A stretch of DNA of 64,000 nucleotides from JAXDBM01 sp963709485 (GCA_963709485.1 CAVPWE010000001.1:558001-622000); one strand, 5' to 3'; numbered from the stretch's first letter, positions 8,205-17,301 are shown. The notes: generated by a model from the sequence alone, not told the origin. Program-made: numbers and translations.

Positions 8205-8727
8205 TTTTTTTACCCTGCAGGACCTGGCCGCCAAGACCGGGCTGACCAGGACCGTTCTTGCGGAAATCGAGGCGGACGAGGTCATGCCGCCGGTGGCGAC
8301 CCTGCTCAAGCTTGCCAAAGCGCTGAATGTGGGCATGGCGTATTTCTTCAAGGACGAGGCCCCGGTGGAACAGGTCTCCATCACCCGGGCGGGGGAGCGG
8401 GTCCGCGTCAAGAGGCGGCCCCACCACCGGGAGGGCGAAGTCGATTACGTCTACGAATCCCTCGAGGCCAGAATGCCCGGCAAGCACATGGAGCCGCTGC
8501 GGGTCGACTTTGTCCCCATGGAGACGGCCGACATGGTGTTCACCAGCCATGAGGGGGAGGAATTCCTGTTTCTCCTGGAGGGCACGCTGGAGTTCCGCAC
8601 CAACGACCGGGTGGAAACCCTCTCCGCGGGCGATGCGCTGTATTTCGATTCCGCCCTGAACCACAGCTTCCGGTCGCTGACCGACCAGCCGGCCAAGGCC
8701 GTCGTCGTGGTCTGGAGCAAGGCCTGA
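8125..8727 (+). CDS. XRE-family regulator with C-terminal cupin domain
   Basis: 200 residues. Residues about 15-75 are a Cro/CI-type helix-turn-helix (IGGKIRDLREKNFFTLQDLA, then TGLTRTVLAEIEADEVMPP). Residues about 120-195 are a cupin_2 beta-barrel (GEEFLFLLEGTLEF, then LSAGDALYFDS and LNHSF). Such proteins repress adjacent operons and sense a small molecule in the cupin pocket. The gene has a strong ribosome site (GGAGGTGACAAG) and is 12 bases upstream of the 2-oxoacid oxidoreductase genes, so it is likely their co-transcribed regulator. The ligand is unknown; a 2-oxoacid is a reasonable guess. Confidence 0.88.
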   Translation: MPQGAQTGSAVEDLKIGGKIRDLREKNFFTLQDLAAKTGLTRTVLAEIEADEVMPPVATLLKLAKALNVGMAYFFKDEAPVEQVSITRAGERVRVKRRPHHREGEVDYVYESLEARMPGKHMEPLRVDFVPMETADMVFTSHEGEEFLFLLEGTLEFRTNDRVETLSAGDALYFDSALNHSFRSLTDQPAKAVVVVWSKA

Positions 8728-8739
8728 AAGGGGATTGCG

Positions 8740-9303
8740 ATGATCGAGATCCGTTTTCACGGGCGGGGCGGGCAGGGGACGGTGGTGGCCACCATCCTGC
8801 TGGCCAAGGCCTTTTTCCAGGCGGGCTGGCAGGTGCAGAGCTTCCCCTTCTTCGGGGTCGAGCGGCGTGGCGCGCCCGTCGAGGCCTACGTCCGCCTGGA
8901 CCGGAAGAAGATCCTGCTTCGGACCAACGTCACGGAGCCGGATCATGTCGCCGTACAGGACCAGACCCTCCTGCACAGCATCAGCGTCACCCGGGGCCTC
9001 AAGCCGGGAGGCTGGATCCTGATCAACAGTTCGTCGATGCCCGCCGACCTCGCGCCCTTTGTCGGATTCCGTCTCGCCCACGTGGATGCCAACCGGATCG
9101 CCATCCAGCACCGCCTGGGGACGCGGACCCATCCCATCGTCAACACGACCATGATCGGCGCCTTTGCCCGGGTGCTGGAAATGCCGCCCCTGGAGGCCGT
9201 GGCGGAAGCCATTCGGGAGGACATCCAGGCCGAGGCGGAGCGCAACATCGAGGCGGCCCGGGAGGCCTTCGACGCGGTGTGCCTGGTGGGCATGATCGCA
9301 TAG
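8740..9303 (+). CDS. 2-oxoacid:acceptor oxidoreductase, gamma subunit
   Basis: 187 residues with the PF01558 signature at the N-terminus (IRFHGRGGQGTVVATILLA), then FPFFGVERRGAPVEAYVR. This subunit binds CoA in related enzymes such as pyruvate and 2-ketoisovalerate:ferredoxin oxidoreductases. It is the first enzyme gene of a compact operon (gamma; FAD/delta fusion; alpha; beta). The substrate cannot be read from this subunit. Confidence 0.9.
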   Translation: MIEIRFHGRGGQGTVVATILLAKAFFQAGWQVQSFPFFGVERRGAPVEAYVRLDRKKILLRTNVTEPDHVAVQDQTLLHSISVTRGLKPGGWILINSSSMPADLAPFVGFRLAHVDANRIAIQHRLGTRTHPIVNTTMIGAFARVLEMPPLEAVAEAIREDIQAEAERNIEAAREAFDAVCLVGMIA

Positions 9304-9318
9304 CAAAGCGGGGAACCG

Positions 9319-11067
9319 ATGATGAACGAAGCCATGAAGCCCATACCCCTCTACATGCCGCGCACCTATCTCACGACGGAGAGCAACAAAACCGGTTCCT
9401 GGCGCTTCCTGCGACCCCGGTACGACGAGAAGACCTCCCCCTGCAGCGCCGCCTGTCCGGCCGGGGAAGACATCGCCCGGATCGAGATGCTGGCCGCGCA
9501 GGGGCTTTTCAAGGAGGCCTGGGAGGCGATCCTGCGGGAGAACCCCTTGCCGTCGGTCTGCGGGCGCGTCTGCTTCCATCCCTGCGAGGACCGGTGCAAC
9601 CGCCGGGAGTTCGATGCGGCCGTGGCCATCCACAGCCTCGAACGCTTTCTCGCCGATACGGCGATTCGCTACCGGATCACGCCGGAAATGGAGAGGCGGC
9701 CTGAGCAGCAGCGGAAGGTCGCCATTGTCGGCGCCGGACCGGCGGGGCTGTCGGCGGCCTGGTTCCTGACCCTGCTGGGTTACACCTGCCATGTCTTCGA
9801 GGCCTCGTCCGAGGCGGGCGGCGTGCTGCGCTGGGGGATCCCCGCGTACCGCCTGCCGCTGAACGCGCTCCGCCACGACCTGCGGCAGATCGAGGCCCTG
9901 GGCGTCTCGATCTTCACGGGAAGGCCGGTGGAACCGGACGCGCTGGCCGGCCTGAGGAAGAATTACGACGCCGTCTTCATCGGCTGCGGCCATGGCCGGG
10001 GAATGTCGCTGCAGGCGCCCGGCGAGGAGCTGCCGCAGGTCGGCGAGGGCCTGGATTTTCTGCGCGCGTTGCGGGCAGGCGGAACGCCGTCCTGTTCGGG
10101 CGTGTCGGCGGTCGTCGGCGGGGGAAACACGGCCGTCGACGTGGCGCGCAGCATCGTGCGCCTGGGCGGAAAGGCGCTGCTCCTCTACCGGCGGCGACGC
10201 CGGGACATGCCCGCGTTCGATCTGGAAGTGGAAATGGCCCTGGAGGAGGGCGTGGAGCTGCAGGAGCTGGTCGCTCCGGCGGCCGTGGCCGCGGACGGGG
10301 ACGGGATCGTTCTCACGCTGCAGGAGATGAAAATCGCCGGCGAGGAAGGCGGCAGGGGGCGCATTGTTCCCGAGGCCGGAAAAACAAGGCAGGTCCGCGT
10401 GGAGAGGGTCTTCAAGGCCATCGGCGCCGGCGCCGCGGAATCCTGGCACCTGCCCCCGGAAGGAGAGGCGGGCCTGCTCCGGCTGAGTCATGCCGTCCTG
10501 GCGCACGGACAGCCGGGCGCCGTCACGGCCTTCGGCGGAGACCTGACCAACGACGCCCGGAGCGTTGTCCATGCCGTCGCCTCGGGCAAACAGGCGGCCA
10601 TGGCGTTGGACACCCTTTTTCGGGAAGGGATCGATGCAATCGTTCCGAAGCTCGATTCCTGCCGGGTCGGCGGCGGCCCGTCGCTTTCCATGGAGATCTA
10701 CATGGGCGGGGAGCGCCGGCTGAGGAACCCCCACGTGGTCCGCTACGAGGAAATCAACACCGATCACTTCCAGTTCGTCCCCCGGGTGATCCAGCCGCGC
10801 CTGCTCCGGGACGAGCGGATCCGTTCGTTCGAGGAGATCGACCTGAAGATTTCCGCCCATCTGGCCATGAAGGAGTCGGAGCGCTGCTTCAATTGCGGCC
10901 TGTGCAACCAGTGCGACAACTGCTTCATCTTCTGCCCGGACACCTCGGTGATCCGGGACAAGGACCATCAGGGACGGCACATCAACTATGACTACTGCAA
11001 GGGGTGCGGCCTGTGCGTGGTGGAATGCCCGCGCAACGCCATGTCCCTGGGGGAGGAGAAGTCATGA
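9319..11067 (+). CDS. FAD/NAD(P)H oxidoreductase fused to a ferredoxin-like (delta) domain
   Basis: 582 residues with three parts. Residues about 35-110 carry the N-terminal Fe-S domain of GltD-like proteins (SPCSAACPAGEDI; CGRVCFHPCEDRC). Residues about 130-445 hold two Rossmann sites: FAD at VAIVGAGPAGLSAAW and NAD(P)H at AVVGGGNTAVDVA. Residues about 525-582 hold two [4Fe-4S] motifs (CFNCGLCNQCDNCFIFCP and CKGCGLCVVECP), equivalent to the delta subunit of 2-oxoacid oxidoreductases. It would pass electrons from the TPP enzyme to NAD(P)+ as well as, or instead of, ferredoxin. Phenylglyoxylate:NAD+ oxidoreductase is a known enzyme of this type with a separate flavin subunit. The stop overlaps the alpha-subunit start (ATGA). 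Confidence 0.88.
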   Translation: MMNEAMKPIPLYMPRTYLTTESNKTGSWRFLRPRYDEKTSPCSAACPAGEDIARIEMLAAQGLFKEAWEAILRENPLPSVCGRVCFHPCEDRCNRREFDAAVAIHSLERFLADTAIRYRITPEMERRPEQQRKVAIVGAGPAGLSAAWFLTLLGYTCHVFEASSEAGGVLRWGIPAYRLPLNALRHDLRQIEALGVSIFTGRPVEPDALAGLRKNYDAVFIGCGHGRGMSLQAPGEELPQVGEGLDFLRALRAGGTPSCSGVSAVVGGGNTAVDVARSIVRLGGKALLLYRRRRRDMPAFDLEVEMALEEGVELQELVAPAAVAADGDGIVLTLQEMKIAGEEGGRGRIVPEAGKTRQVRVERVFKAIGAGAAESWHLPPEGEAGLLRLSHAVLAHGQPGAVTAFGGDLTNDARSVVHAVASGKQAAMALDTLFREGIDAIVPKLDSCRVGGGPSLSMEIYMGGERRLRNPHVVRYEEINTDHFQFVPRVIQPRLLRDERIRSFEEIDLKISAHLAMKESERCFNCGLCNQCDNCFIFCPDTSVIRDKDHQGRHINYDYCKGCGLCVVECPRNAMSLGEEKS

Positions 11068-12233
11068 AACGCGTCCTGGAAGGAAGCCATGCGGTGGCGG
11101 AAGCGGTGCGGCTGGCAAAGGTGCAGGTGATCTCCGCCTATCCGATCACGCCGCAGACCCATATCGTGGAGATCCTGTCGGAATACTGCACCAAGGGGGC
11201 GATGAATGCCAAATTCCTCCGGGTGGAGAGCGAGCATTCCTGCATGGCCGCGCTGATCGGGGCGCAGACCGCCGGGGTGCGGACCTTCACCGCCACTTCC
11301 GGACAGGGGCTGGCCCTGATGCACGAGCTGCTCCACTGGGCGTCCGGCGCCAGGCTTCCCATCGTCATGGCCGAGGTCAACCGGGCCCTCGCGCCGGGCT
11401 GGAACATCTGGATCGACCAGACGGACAGCCTCGCCCAGCGGGACACCGGCTGGATCCAGATGTACTGCGAGGACGGCCAGGAAGTCCTCGACACGACCCT
11501 CCAGGCCTTCCGCCTGGCCGAGACGGTCAACCTGCCCGTCATGGTCGTCCTGGACGCCTTCTATCTCTCCCACACCTACGAGGCCGTTGATGTTCCCGGC
11601 CAGGAAGAGGTCGACCGCTTCCTGCCGCCCTACGCGCCGCGGTTTCAACTGGACACGGCCCACCCCTGCGGTTTCGGGCCCCTCGTTCCCCCGGCCGATT
11701 ACATGGAAATGCGCCACAGCATCGCCATGGCCATGGAGGAGGCCCTGGTCCGCTTCGACGAGATCGAGGAGGAATACGCCCGGCATTTCCAGCGCCGCTA
11801 CGGCCCGGTGGAGGCCATCGGCTGCGAAGACGCCGAGATCGTTTTCGTCACGACCGGAACGGTGACGAGCACCTGCCGTCTCGTGGTGGATGAATTGCGG
11901 TCGAAGGGGGAAAAGGCGGGGATCCTGAAGCTCAAGCTCCTGCGCCCCTTTCCCTTCGAGCGGGTCCGTCAGGCGCTGAAGCGCGCGAAGAAGGTGGCCG
12001 TCATCGACCGGAATTTCTCCTTCGGCGCCGGCGGCATCTTTGCCCAGGAGGTGCGGGCCGCCCTGTGCAACGTCGCGGACCACCCGCCCGTCTTCGGCTT
12101 CGTAGCCGGCATCGGCGGCCGGGACATCACGCCCGGGCTGCTGACGGAAATCTACAAACAGGTCAAGGAAAGCGAAACGCCGCAAAAGGAAAGCATCTGG
12201 ATGGGCCTGAAGGAGGTCAAGCATGCCGACTGA
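11064..12233 (+). CDS. 2-oxoacid:acceptor oxidoreductase, alpha subunit
   Basis: 389 residues, starting at the ATG in the ATGA overlap (a more upstream in-frame start would lie inside the previous gene). It opens with LEGSHAVAEAVRLAKVQVIS and AYPITPQTHIVEIL, the standard alpha-subunit pyrimidine-binding domain of PorA/VorA proteins. A transketolase C-terminal-like domain follows (VTTGTVTSTCRLVVDELR; LKLLRPFPFERV). It forms the active site with the beta subunit. Cluster order and the flavin module fit pyruvate, branched-chain or aryl 2-oxoacids; I cannot choose between them. Confidence 0.92.
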   Translation: MKRVLEGSHAVAEAVRLAKVQVISAYPITPQTHIVEILSEYCTKGAMNAKFLRVESEHSCMAALIGAQTAGVRTFTATSGQGLALMHELLHWASGARLPIVMAEVNRALAPGWNIWIDQTDSLAQRDTGWIQMYCEDGQEVLDTTLQAFRLAETVNLPVMVVLDAFYLSHTYEAVDVPGQEEVDRFLPPYAPRFQLDTAHPCGFGPLVPPADYMEMRHSIAMAMEEALVRFDEIEEEYARHFQRRYGPVEAIGCEDAEIVFVTTGTVTSTCRLVVDELRSKGEKAGILKLKLLRPFPFERVRQALKRAKKVAVIDRNFSFGAGGIFAQEVRAALCNVADHPPVFGFVAGIGGRDITPGLLTEIYKQVKESETPQKESIWMGLKEVKHAD

Positions 12234-13119
12234 AGAAATCATGACGGACATCATGGACCGGGAATTCGTCCATTCCGGGCATGTGGGTTGCCCCGGATGC
12301 GGCGCCACGATCGCCATGCGTTTTGTGCTCAAGGCCCTGGGGGGGAAAACCATGATGGTGATGCCGGCCTGCTGCTGGTCGGTGATCGCGGGGCCCTATC
12401 CCCAGTCCAGCCTGAACATTCCGGTGATCCACGCGGCCTTCGAGACGGGGGGCGCGACGGCCACCGGGGTCCGGGCCGCCCTGGACATGAAGGGGGATAG
12501 GGAAACCACGGTGGTCACCTGGGCCGGCGACGGCGGCACCTTCGACATCGGCTTTCAGGCGCTCTCCGGCGCCGTGGAGCGCAACGAGGACTTCATCTAT
12601 GTCTGCTACGACAACGAAGCCTACATGAACACGGGCATCCAGCGCAGCTCGTCCACGCCTTATGGGGCATGGACGACGACGACCACCGGCGCGGACTGGA
12701 AAAAGCTGAGGAAGAAGAACATCGTGGAGGCCCTGGTGGCCCACCGGATTCCCTACGCGGCGACGGCCAGCATCGCCTTTCCGGAGGACCTGCTCCGCAA
12801 GGCCCGAAAGGCAAAGGAGTTGAAGGGCTCGCGGTTTCTTCACATTTACGCGAGCTGCCCCACGGGCTGGCGCATCCCCTCGGAGATGTCCGTCAAGATC
12901 GCCCGCATGGCCGTCCAGACCAACATCTTTCCCCTCTATGAGGTGGAAAACGGCCTGCGGTACACCATCAATTACAAGCCCAGGGAATACCTCGTCCGGG
13001 AGTATTTCAGGCTCCAGGGGCGCTTCCGGCACCTGACCGACGCGGATCTCGACCAGATCCAGCGAATGGTCGACGAGGACTGGGAACTGCTCCTCCGCAA
13101 AGCAGGCGAGCGCGCCTGA
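12223..13119 (+). CDS. 2-oxoacid:acceptor oxidoreductase, TPP-binding beta subunit
   Basis: 298 residues. Key features are HVGCPGCGATIAMRF (Fe-S cysteines, as in PorB), CCWSVIAGPYP, the TPP/Mg motif WAGDGGTFDIGFQALSGA (GDG...) with YVCYDNEAYMNTGIQRS, and YASCPTGW near the C-terminus. It overlaps the alpha gene by 11 bases and closes the operon. A 50-base spacer then separates it from the convergent beta-barrel gene. Confidence 0.93.
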   Translation: MPTEEIMTDIMDREFVHSGHVGCPGCGATIAMRFVLKALGGKTMMVMPACCWSVIAGPYPQSSLNIPVIHAAFETGGATATGVRAALDMKGDRETTVVTWAGDGGTFDIGFQALSGAVERNEDFIYVCYDNEAYMNTGIQRSSSTPYGAWTTTTTGADWKKLRKKNIVEALVAHRIPYAATASIAFPEDLLRKARKAKELKGSRFLHIYASCPTGWRIPSEMSVKIARMAVQTNIFPLYEVENGLRYTINYKPREYLVREYFRLQGRFRHLTDADLDQIQRMVDEDWELLLRKAGERA

Positions 13120-13169
13120 CGGGCGACATCGAACGTCAATCCGGCCCCGGCTTCGCGGCGCCGGTGCGA

Positions 13170-13805
13170 TTAGAAGTGGAACCCCAGACCGGCGCTGAGC
13201 CCGAAATAACGCACCGTGTCCAGTTCGCCGAACCCGGAGGTGTAGGCGGCCTCCACATTGACGGACAGGGTCGGGTTGATGTAGATGTCGACGCCGATCC
13301 CGAGCTTGCCGCAGGGGTCCGTTTCGTCGTTCGATGACGACGTCGGCAGGTAACCCGGGGCGCTGACCGTCGTGTCAAAGGATGCCTTCATGAGGCCCAG
13401 CCCGGCCACGAAGTAGGGTTTGACGATTCCCGGCAGGGGCGGATAGAGTTTCGCCGCGGCCATGATCGTGAATACGTCGAGGTCCGAATCGAAACTGGCC
13501 TGGCTCGATCCCGCCCATGTGAAAGTCTGGCTTGCATTGAAACCCGACAGATACTCGAGGGCCACTTCCAGGGAAAGGGCCGGATGCAGTTTATAACCGA
13601 ACCTTCCGTAGATGCCCCATGTGTTGTCGTAGGACGGATCGAATCCGTAGGGCCGCACGGTGTCGAATTCCTGGGCATCGAAGTACTCCACGGCAAGCGT
13701 GCCCCCGACTCCAACGTACATCCCCCGGTCCGCCGCCCAGGCGGAACCCGCCAGTAAAAAAACTGCCACGATGCATCCGATGATAGATAGCCTCTTCATT
13801 TTCAT
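13170..13805 (-). CDS. Outer-membrane beta-barrel protein (OmpW/OmpX-like)
   Basis: 211 residues with a clear signal peptide (MKMKRLSIIGCIVAVFLLAG then SAWA). The mature part alternates hydrophobic and polar residues in about eight strands (YVGVGGTLAVEYF; GIYGRFGYKLH; LSLEVALEYL; IKPYF-like VKPYFVAGLG) and ends in Phe (GLSAGLGFHF), the beta-barrel assembly signal. The role cannot be told from sequence. It is monocistronic and divergent from the P-type ATPase gene. Confidence 0.82.
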   Translation of the reverse strand: MKMKRLSIIGCIVAVFLLAGSAWAADRGMYVGVGGTLAVEYFDAQEFDTVRPYGFDPSYDNTWGIYGRFGYKLHPALSLEVALEYLSGFNASQTFTWAGSSQASFDSDLDVFTIMAAAKLYPPLPGIVKPYFVAGLGLMKASFDTTVSAPGYLPTSSSNDETDPCGKLGIGVDIYINPTLSVNVEAAYTSGFGELDTVRYFGLSAGLGFHF

Positions 13806-14126
13806 CTCCTTTCTCTGGTTGTGGCCGCCGAAAAATCCCGACGGACCGATTGTGTCTCGTATATGTCAAAAGCCCGGCCCTGTCAATAGCGGCCGCTGTT
13901 GATAAGGACCGAAGTGAAGAAGAAAAAATAAACATCGATCTTCTGACTCGAATCCTCAAAGTCACTTTTGCCGTGTGAAACGGGAGAAATAGGATTTCCC
14001 TTTTTAAAACGATCATGGTTACATGACAGCGTGGACGAGGAGCAAGGCAGATTTGCCGTCTTCTGTAATGAGTGAGTAGAAACGTTCTGCCGCATGGCGG
14101 CCATCCTGTGGAAAGGTGAGTGATTC
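13806..14126. other. Divergent intergenic region, beta-barrel gene / P-type ATPase
   Basis: 321 bases, AT-richer than its flanks, which must hold both divergent promoters. I see no ORF and no strong hairpin. The ATPase start at 14127 has the ribosome site AAAGGTGAG 9 bases upstream. Confidence 0.5.
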
Positions 14127-16847
14127 ATGGAAAAACGGAATGGGAAAAAGTGGCATTTGCTCCCCGCGGAGGAAGTGCTCGATCTTCTGGAGAGCGACCG
14201 GGACAGGGGGCTTGACCTGGCAGGGATCACGGACCGGCGCCGGCGGTTCGGGGCAAACGTCATCACCGCGAAGAAGGGCCGGGGTCCCCTGATCCGGTTC
14301 CTTCTGCAGTTCCACCAGCCCCTGATCTACATTCTGCTTGCCGCGGCCCTCATCACGGCCCTGCTTCAGGAATGGGTGGACGCGGGCGTCATCTTCGGGG
14401 TGGTGCTCGTAAATGCCCTGATCGGTTTTCTCCAGGAGTCCAAGGCGGTCCGGGCCATCGAGGCCCTGGCCGAAACCATGGTTACCGAGGCGACCGTCGT
14501 GCGCTCCGGTGAAAAGACGCGGATCTCCTCGACGGAGGTCCTTCCGGGGGACATCGTCCTGCTGCAGTCAGGCGACAAGGTCCCCGCGGACATGCGTCTG
14601 CTGTCCGTGCGGGACCTGCGGGCCGACGAGTCCGCGCTCACCGGAGAGTCTGTGCCGGTGGAAAAGAGCCGCGAACCCCTGTCCGACGATGCCGTTCTGG
14701 CGGACCGGAAGAACATGGTCTACGGCTCCGCCCTGATTACCTACGGCCAGGCCACGGGCATCGTCGTCGCCATCGGGGACGGCACGGAGGTGGGCCGCAT
14801 CTCGGGCCTGATCTCCGCGACAACGGAGCTGGAGACCCCGCTGATCCGGAAGATCTCCGAATTCAGCAAGGTTCTGCTCTATGTCATCCTGCTGCTGGCG
14901 GCTGCGACCTTCGGAGTCGGCCTTCTGCGCGGCGCGAGCGCGTTCGACATGTTCATGGCGGCGGTGGCCCTGTCCGTCGGGGCCATTCCGGAGGGTCTGC
15001 CCGCCGCCCTGACCATCACGCTGGCCATCGGGGTGGCCCGGATGGCCCGCCGAAGGGCCATCATCCGCAAGCTGCCCGCCGTCGAGACGCTGGGCAGCAC
15101 GACGGTCATCTGTTCGGACAAGACGGGCACCCTGACCGAGAACCAGATGACGGTGCAGGAGATCCATGCGGGCGGTGAATCCTTCTCCGTGAGCGGCGCC
15201 GGGTATGCGCACTCCGGCCGGATCGCCGCTGCGGGGGGCGCGCCGGTGGAAACCCCCGCAGCGGCGCTTCTGGAGACGCTCCGGTGCGGCCTGCTGTGCA
15301 ACGACAGCCTCCTGGTGCAGAAGGAGGGACGCCTCGCCGTGCAGGGAGACCCCACCGAGGGCGCTCTGATCGCCGCCGCGGCAAAGGGCGGTCTCTCGAT
15401 GGAAGGGGAGACGGGAAAGCGGGCGCGCCTCGACACGATCCCCTTTGAATCGCAGCACCAGTACATGGCGACCCTCCATGCCGCTCCGGAAGGGGGGGTG
15501 GCGGTTGCGTATGCCAAGGGCTCGGTGGAAACCATGCTGGATCGCTGCGCGGCGGCCCTCTCCGCGACGGGCGAATCCGTGAATCTCGACGCCCCGCCGG
15601 TCACACGGGCGGTGGAAGCAATGGCCGTACGGGGTCTTCGCGTCCTGGCCTTCGCGCGGAAGGAATTCACGAAGGGGACTGGAAAGATCGGGCATGAGGA
15701 TGTGGCGGGCGGAATGACCTTCCTCGGGCTGCAGGGCATGATCGACCCGCCGCGGGCCGAGGCCATCGAGGCGGTGAGTCGATGCCACAGTGCCGGCATC
15801 CGTGTCAAGATGATCACGGGCGACCATGCGCTCACGGCCGCGGCCATCGCGCGGCAGATCGGGCTTGGCAATGCGGGAAGGGTCATCACCGGCAGGGAAC
15901 TGGCCGACATCGGCGAGAAGGAGCTGATCGACACCGTCGAGGATGTCTCCGTCTACGCGCGGGTCGCCCCGGAGCAGAAGCTCCGCCTCGTGGAGGCCCT
16001 TCAGTCCAGGGGCAACGTCGTGGCCATGACCGGCGACGGCGTGAACGACGCCCCGGCGCTGAAGCGGGCGAACATCGGCGTCGCCATGGGCATCACGGGC
16101 ACGGATGTCGCCAAGGAGGCCGCGGACATGATCCTCACGGACGACAACTTCGCGTCCATCGAGGCGGCGGTGGAGGAGGGAAGGGGCACGTTCGACAACA
16201 TCACCAAGTTCATCGTCTGGACGCTGCCCACCAACATCGGCGAGGGGCTCGTGATCCTGGCCGCTGTGCTGACGGGAGCCGTTCTGCCGATCCTCCCGGT
16301 TCAGATCCTGTGGATCAACATGACCACGGCCGTGCTGCTCGGACTCATGCTCGTCTTCGAACCCAAGGAGCCGGGCATCATGGACCGTCCTCCGCGCGAT
16401 CCGAAGGAGCCCATTCTCACCCGCGTCCTGATCTGGCGCATCCTGATCGTGGGGTTTTTGATGCTGGTTTGCGCCTTCGGCCTCTTCGAGTACGAACTTG
16501 CCTTTCTCGGGGCCTCCGAGGCGGAGGCGCGGACCGTGGCCGTGAACGTCTTCGTGATGGTGGAGCTCTTCTACCTCTTCAACTGCCGCTCGCTGACGAA
16601 ATCCATGTTCGAGGTGGGCTTTTTCTCCAATCCCTGGGTGTTCGCGGGGGCGGCCGCCATGGTCCTTCTGCAACTGCTGTTCACCTATATTCCGGTGATG
16701 AACGTCGCGTTCGAGAGCGCTCCCATCGGGGTTGCGTCCTGGCTGCGCATCCTGGCCGCCGCGTCCGTCGTGATGCTGATCGTGGGTATTGAAAAGCGGG
16801 TCGTGCGCGGAAGGGCGCCGGCCGCCGCATCGCAAACCGCGAAGTGA
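14127..16847 (+). CDS. P2-type cation-transporting ATPase (Ca2+/Na+-type)
   Basis: 906 residues. In order: N-terminal cation ATPase domain (about 8-70), actuator domain with the TGES motif (ALTGESVPVEK), M4 motif PEGLPAALT, phosphorylation site DKTGTLT, MITGDHALTAAAIA and the hinge GDGVNDAPALK, then a C-terminal six-helix domain. PEGLP in M4 is typical of P2 ATPases (SERCA/PMR1, Na+ and K+/H+ pumps), not of heavy-metal pumps. Ca2+ export is the likeliest role, with Na+ as the alternative. All catalytic motifs are intact. Confidence 0.92.
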   Translation: MEKRNGKKWHLLPAEEVLDLLESDRDRGLDLAGITDRRRRFGANVITAKKGRGPLIRFLLQFHQPLIYILLAAALITALLQEWVDAGVIFGVVLVNALIGFLQESKAVRAIEALAETMVTEATVVRSGEKTRISSTEVLPGDIVLLQSGDKVPADMRLLSVRDLRADESALTGESVPVEKSREPLSDDAVLADRKNMVYGSALITYGQATGIVVAIGDGTEVGRISGLISATTELETPLIRKISEFSKVLLYVILLLAAATFGVGLLRGASAFDMFMAAVALSVGAIPEGLPAALTITLAIGVARMARRRAIIRKLPAVETLGSTTVICSDKTGTLTENQMTVQEIHAGGESFSVSGAGYAHSGRIAAAGGAPVETPAAALLETLRCGLLCNDSLLVQKEGRLAVQGDPTEGALIAAAAKGGLSMEGETGKRARLDTIPFESQHQYMATLHAAPEGGVAVAYAKGSVETMLDRCAAALSATGESVNLDAPPVTRAVEAMAVRGLRVLAFARKEFTKGTGKIGHEDVAGGMTFLGLQGMIDPPRAEAIEAVSRCHSAGIRVKMITGDHALTAAAIARQIGLGNAGRVITGRELADIGEKELIDTVEDVSVYARVAPEQKLRLVEALQSRGNVVAMTGDGVNDAPALKRANIGVAMGITGTDVAKEAADMILTDDNFASIEAAVEEGRGTFDNITKFIVWTLPTNIGEGLVILAAVLTGAVLPILPVQILWINMTTAVLLGLMLVFEPKEPGIMDRPPRDPKEPILTRVLIWRILIVGFLMLVCAFGLFEYELAFLGASEAEARTVAVNVFVMVELFYLFNCRSLTKSMFEVGFFSNPWVFAGAAAMVLLQLLFTYIPVMNVAFESAPIGVASWLRILAAASVVMLIVGIEKRVVRGRAPAAASQTAK

Positions 16848-16966
16848 ACGGGGGAAAATCGGGATGGAAAAGCGAAGGCAAAGCGGTGCATGGCGAGTTT
16901 TCGCCGGCATGAGGAACCAAATGCCTCTTTGTTTTGGCGTCCATATTGTCTTTATAAATCTCATTG

Positions 16967-16995
16967 TTGACAATGCAGGGTTGCTCGTATATAAA
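16967..16995 (+). promoter_or_regulatory. Sigma70-type promoter before the small-protein leader
   Basis: TTGACA (16967-16972), a 17-base spacer and TATAAA (16990-16995): a perfect -35 and a near-perfect -10. Transcription would start near 17002, just ahead of the leader hairpins. Confidence 0.75.
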
Positions 16996-17023
16996 AAACA
17001 GTGAAAAGTAATAAATCAGGGTT

Positions 17024-17044
17024 CAGAAATCGATAAGATTTCTG
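17024..17044 (+). promoter_or_regulatory. Leader hairpin next to a Shine-Dalgarno sequence
   Basis: CAGAAATC (17024-17031) and GATTTCTG (17037-17044) form a perfect 8-bp stem around a 5-base loop. The 3' arm ends on the first base of GGAGG (17044-17048). Folding could therefore affect ribosome access to the leader ORF that follows. Confidence 0.55.
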
Positions 17045-17055
17045 GAGGACTTTCG

Positions 17056-17112
17056 ATGGTCGGGCCGCCATCTGACGTAATTGTCGGGTGGCGGCTTTTT
17101 TATTCGAAATGA
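17056..17112 (+). CDS. Candidate 18-residue leader peptide
   Basis: An ATG 7 bases after GGAGG opens an 18-codon frame (MVGPPSDVIVGWRLFYSK) that runs straight through the terminator hairpin and stops at 17112, 15 bases before the next start codon. Translating it would disrupt the terminator stem, as in classical attenuators. Its coding status rests only on position and ribosome site. It has no run of a single regulatory amino acid. Confidence 0.4.
   Translation: MVGPPSDVIVGWRLFYSK
17064..17102 (+). terminator. Intrinsic terminator or attenuator in the leader
   Basis: GCCGCCA (17064-17070) pairs with TGGCGGC (17089-17095), and the stem extends inward through CTGAC/GTCGG to a 6-base loop. Six T residues follow at 17096-17101. 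It is a textbook intrinsic terminator about 60-100 bases after the promoter and upstream of two small ORFs. Confidence 0.85.
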
Positions 17113-17127
17113 ATCGAGAGAGGTCGG

Positions 17128-17301
17128 ATGATCGAAATTCTGTCTCAGGGCCTTGCAACAGCGTGTGCGATTTTTGCCATATACGGTATCAAGGTCATGG
17201 ATTTGTCTGCCGGGATCAGCATCATACTTGTCTGCGTCATTGTCTTTTTTTTCATATTTGTCTTGGCCGGCGGTCTTTCCAGAATCAAATTCATGAAGTA
17301 G
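17128..17301 (+). CDS. Small membrane protein (57 aa), unknown function
   Basis: Starts at the ATG at 17128 after AGAGAGG. Two hydrophobic stretches, at about residues 8-21 (GLATACAIFAIYGI) and 28-48 (AGISIILVCVIVFFFIFVLA), suggest one or two membrane helices with a basic C-terminal tail (SRIKFMK). No family is recognised. It lies downstream of the terminator-containing leader and 39 bases before another tiny membrane ORF, so both are probably expressed only on read-through. Confidence 0.5.
   Translation: MIEILSQGLATACAIFAIYGIKVMDLSAGISIILVCVIVFFFIFVLAGGLSRIKFMK

Noticed and set aside
7945..10980. Minus-strand open frame of 1011 codons
   Set aside because: It is the antisense of the XRE-cupin and 2-oxoacid oxidoreductase genes, which have motifs, ribosome sites and tight spacing. 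High GC at third positions keeps the opposite frame open.
14568..16973. Minus-strand open frame of 801 codons
   Set aside because: It is antisense to the P-type ATPase, whose motifs are complete.
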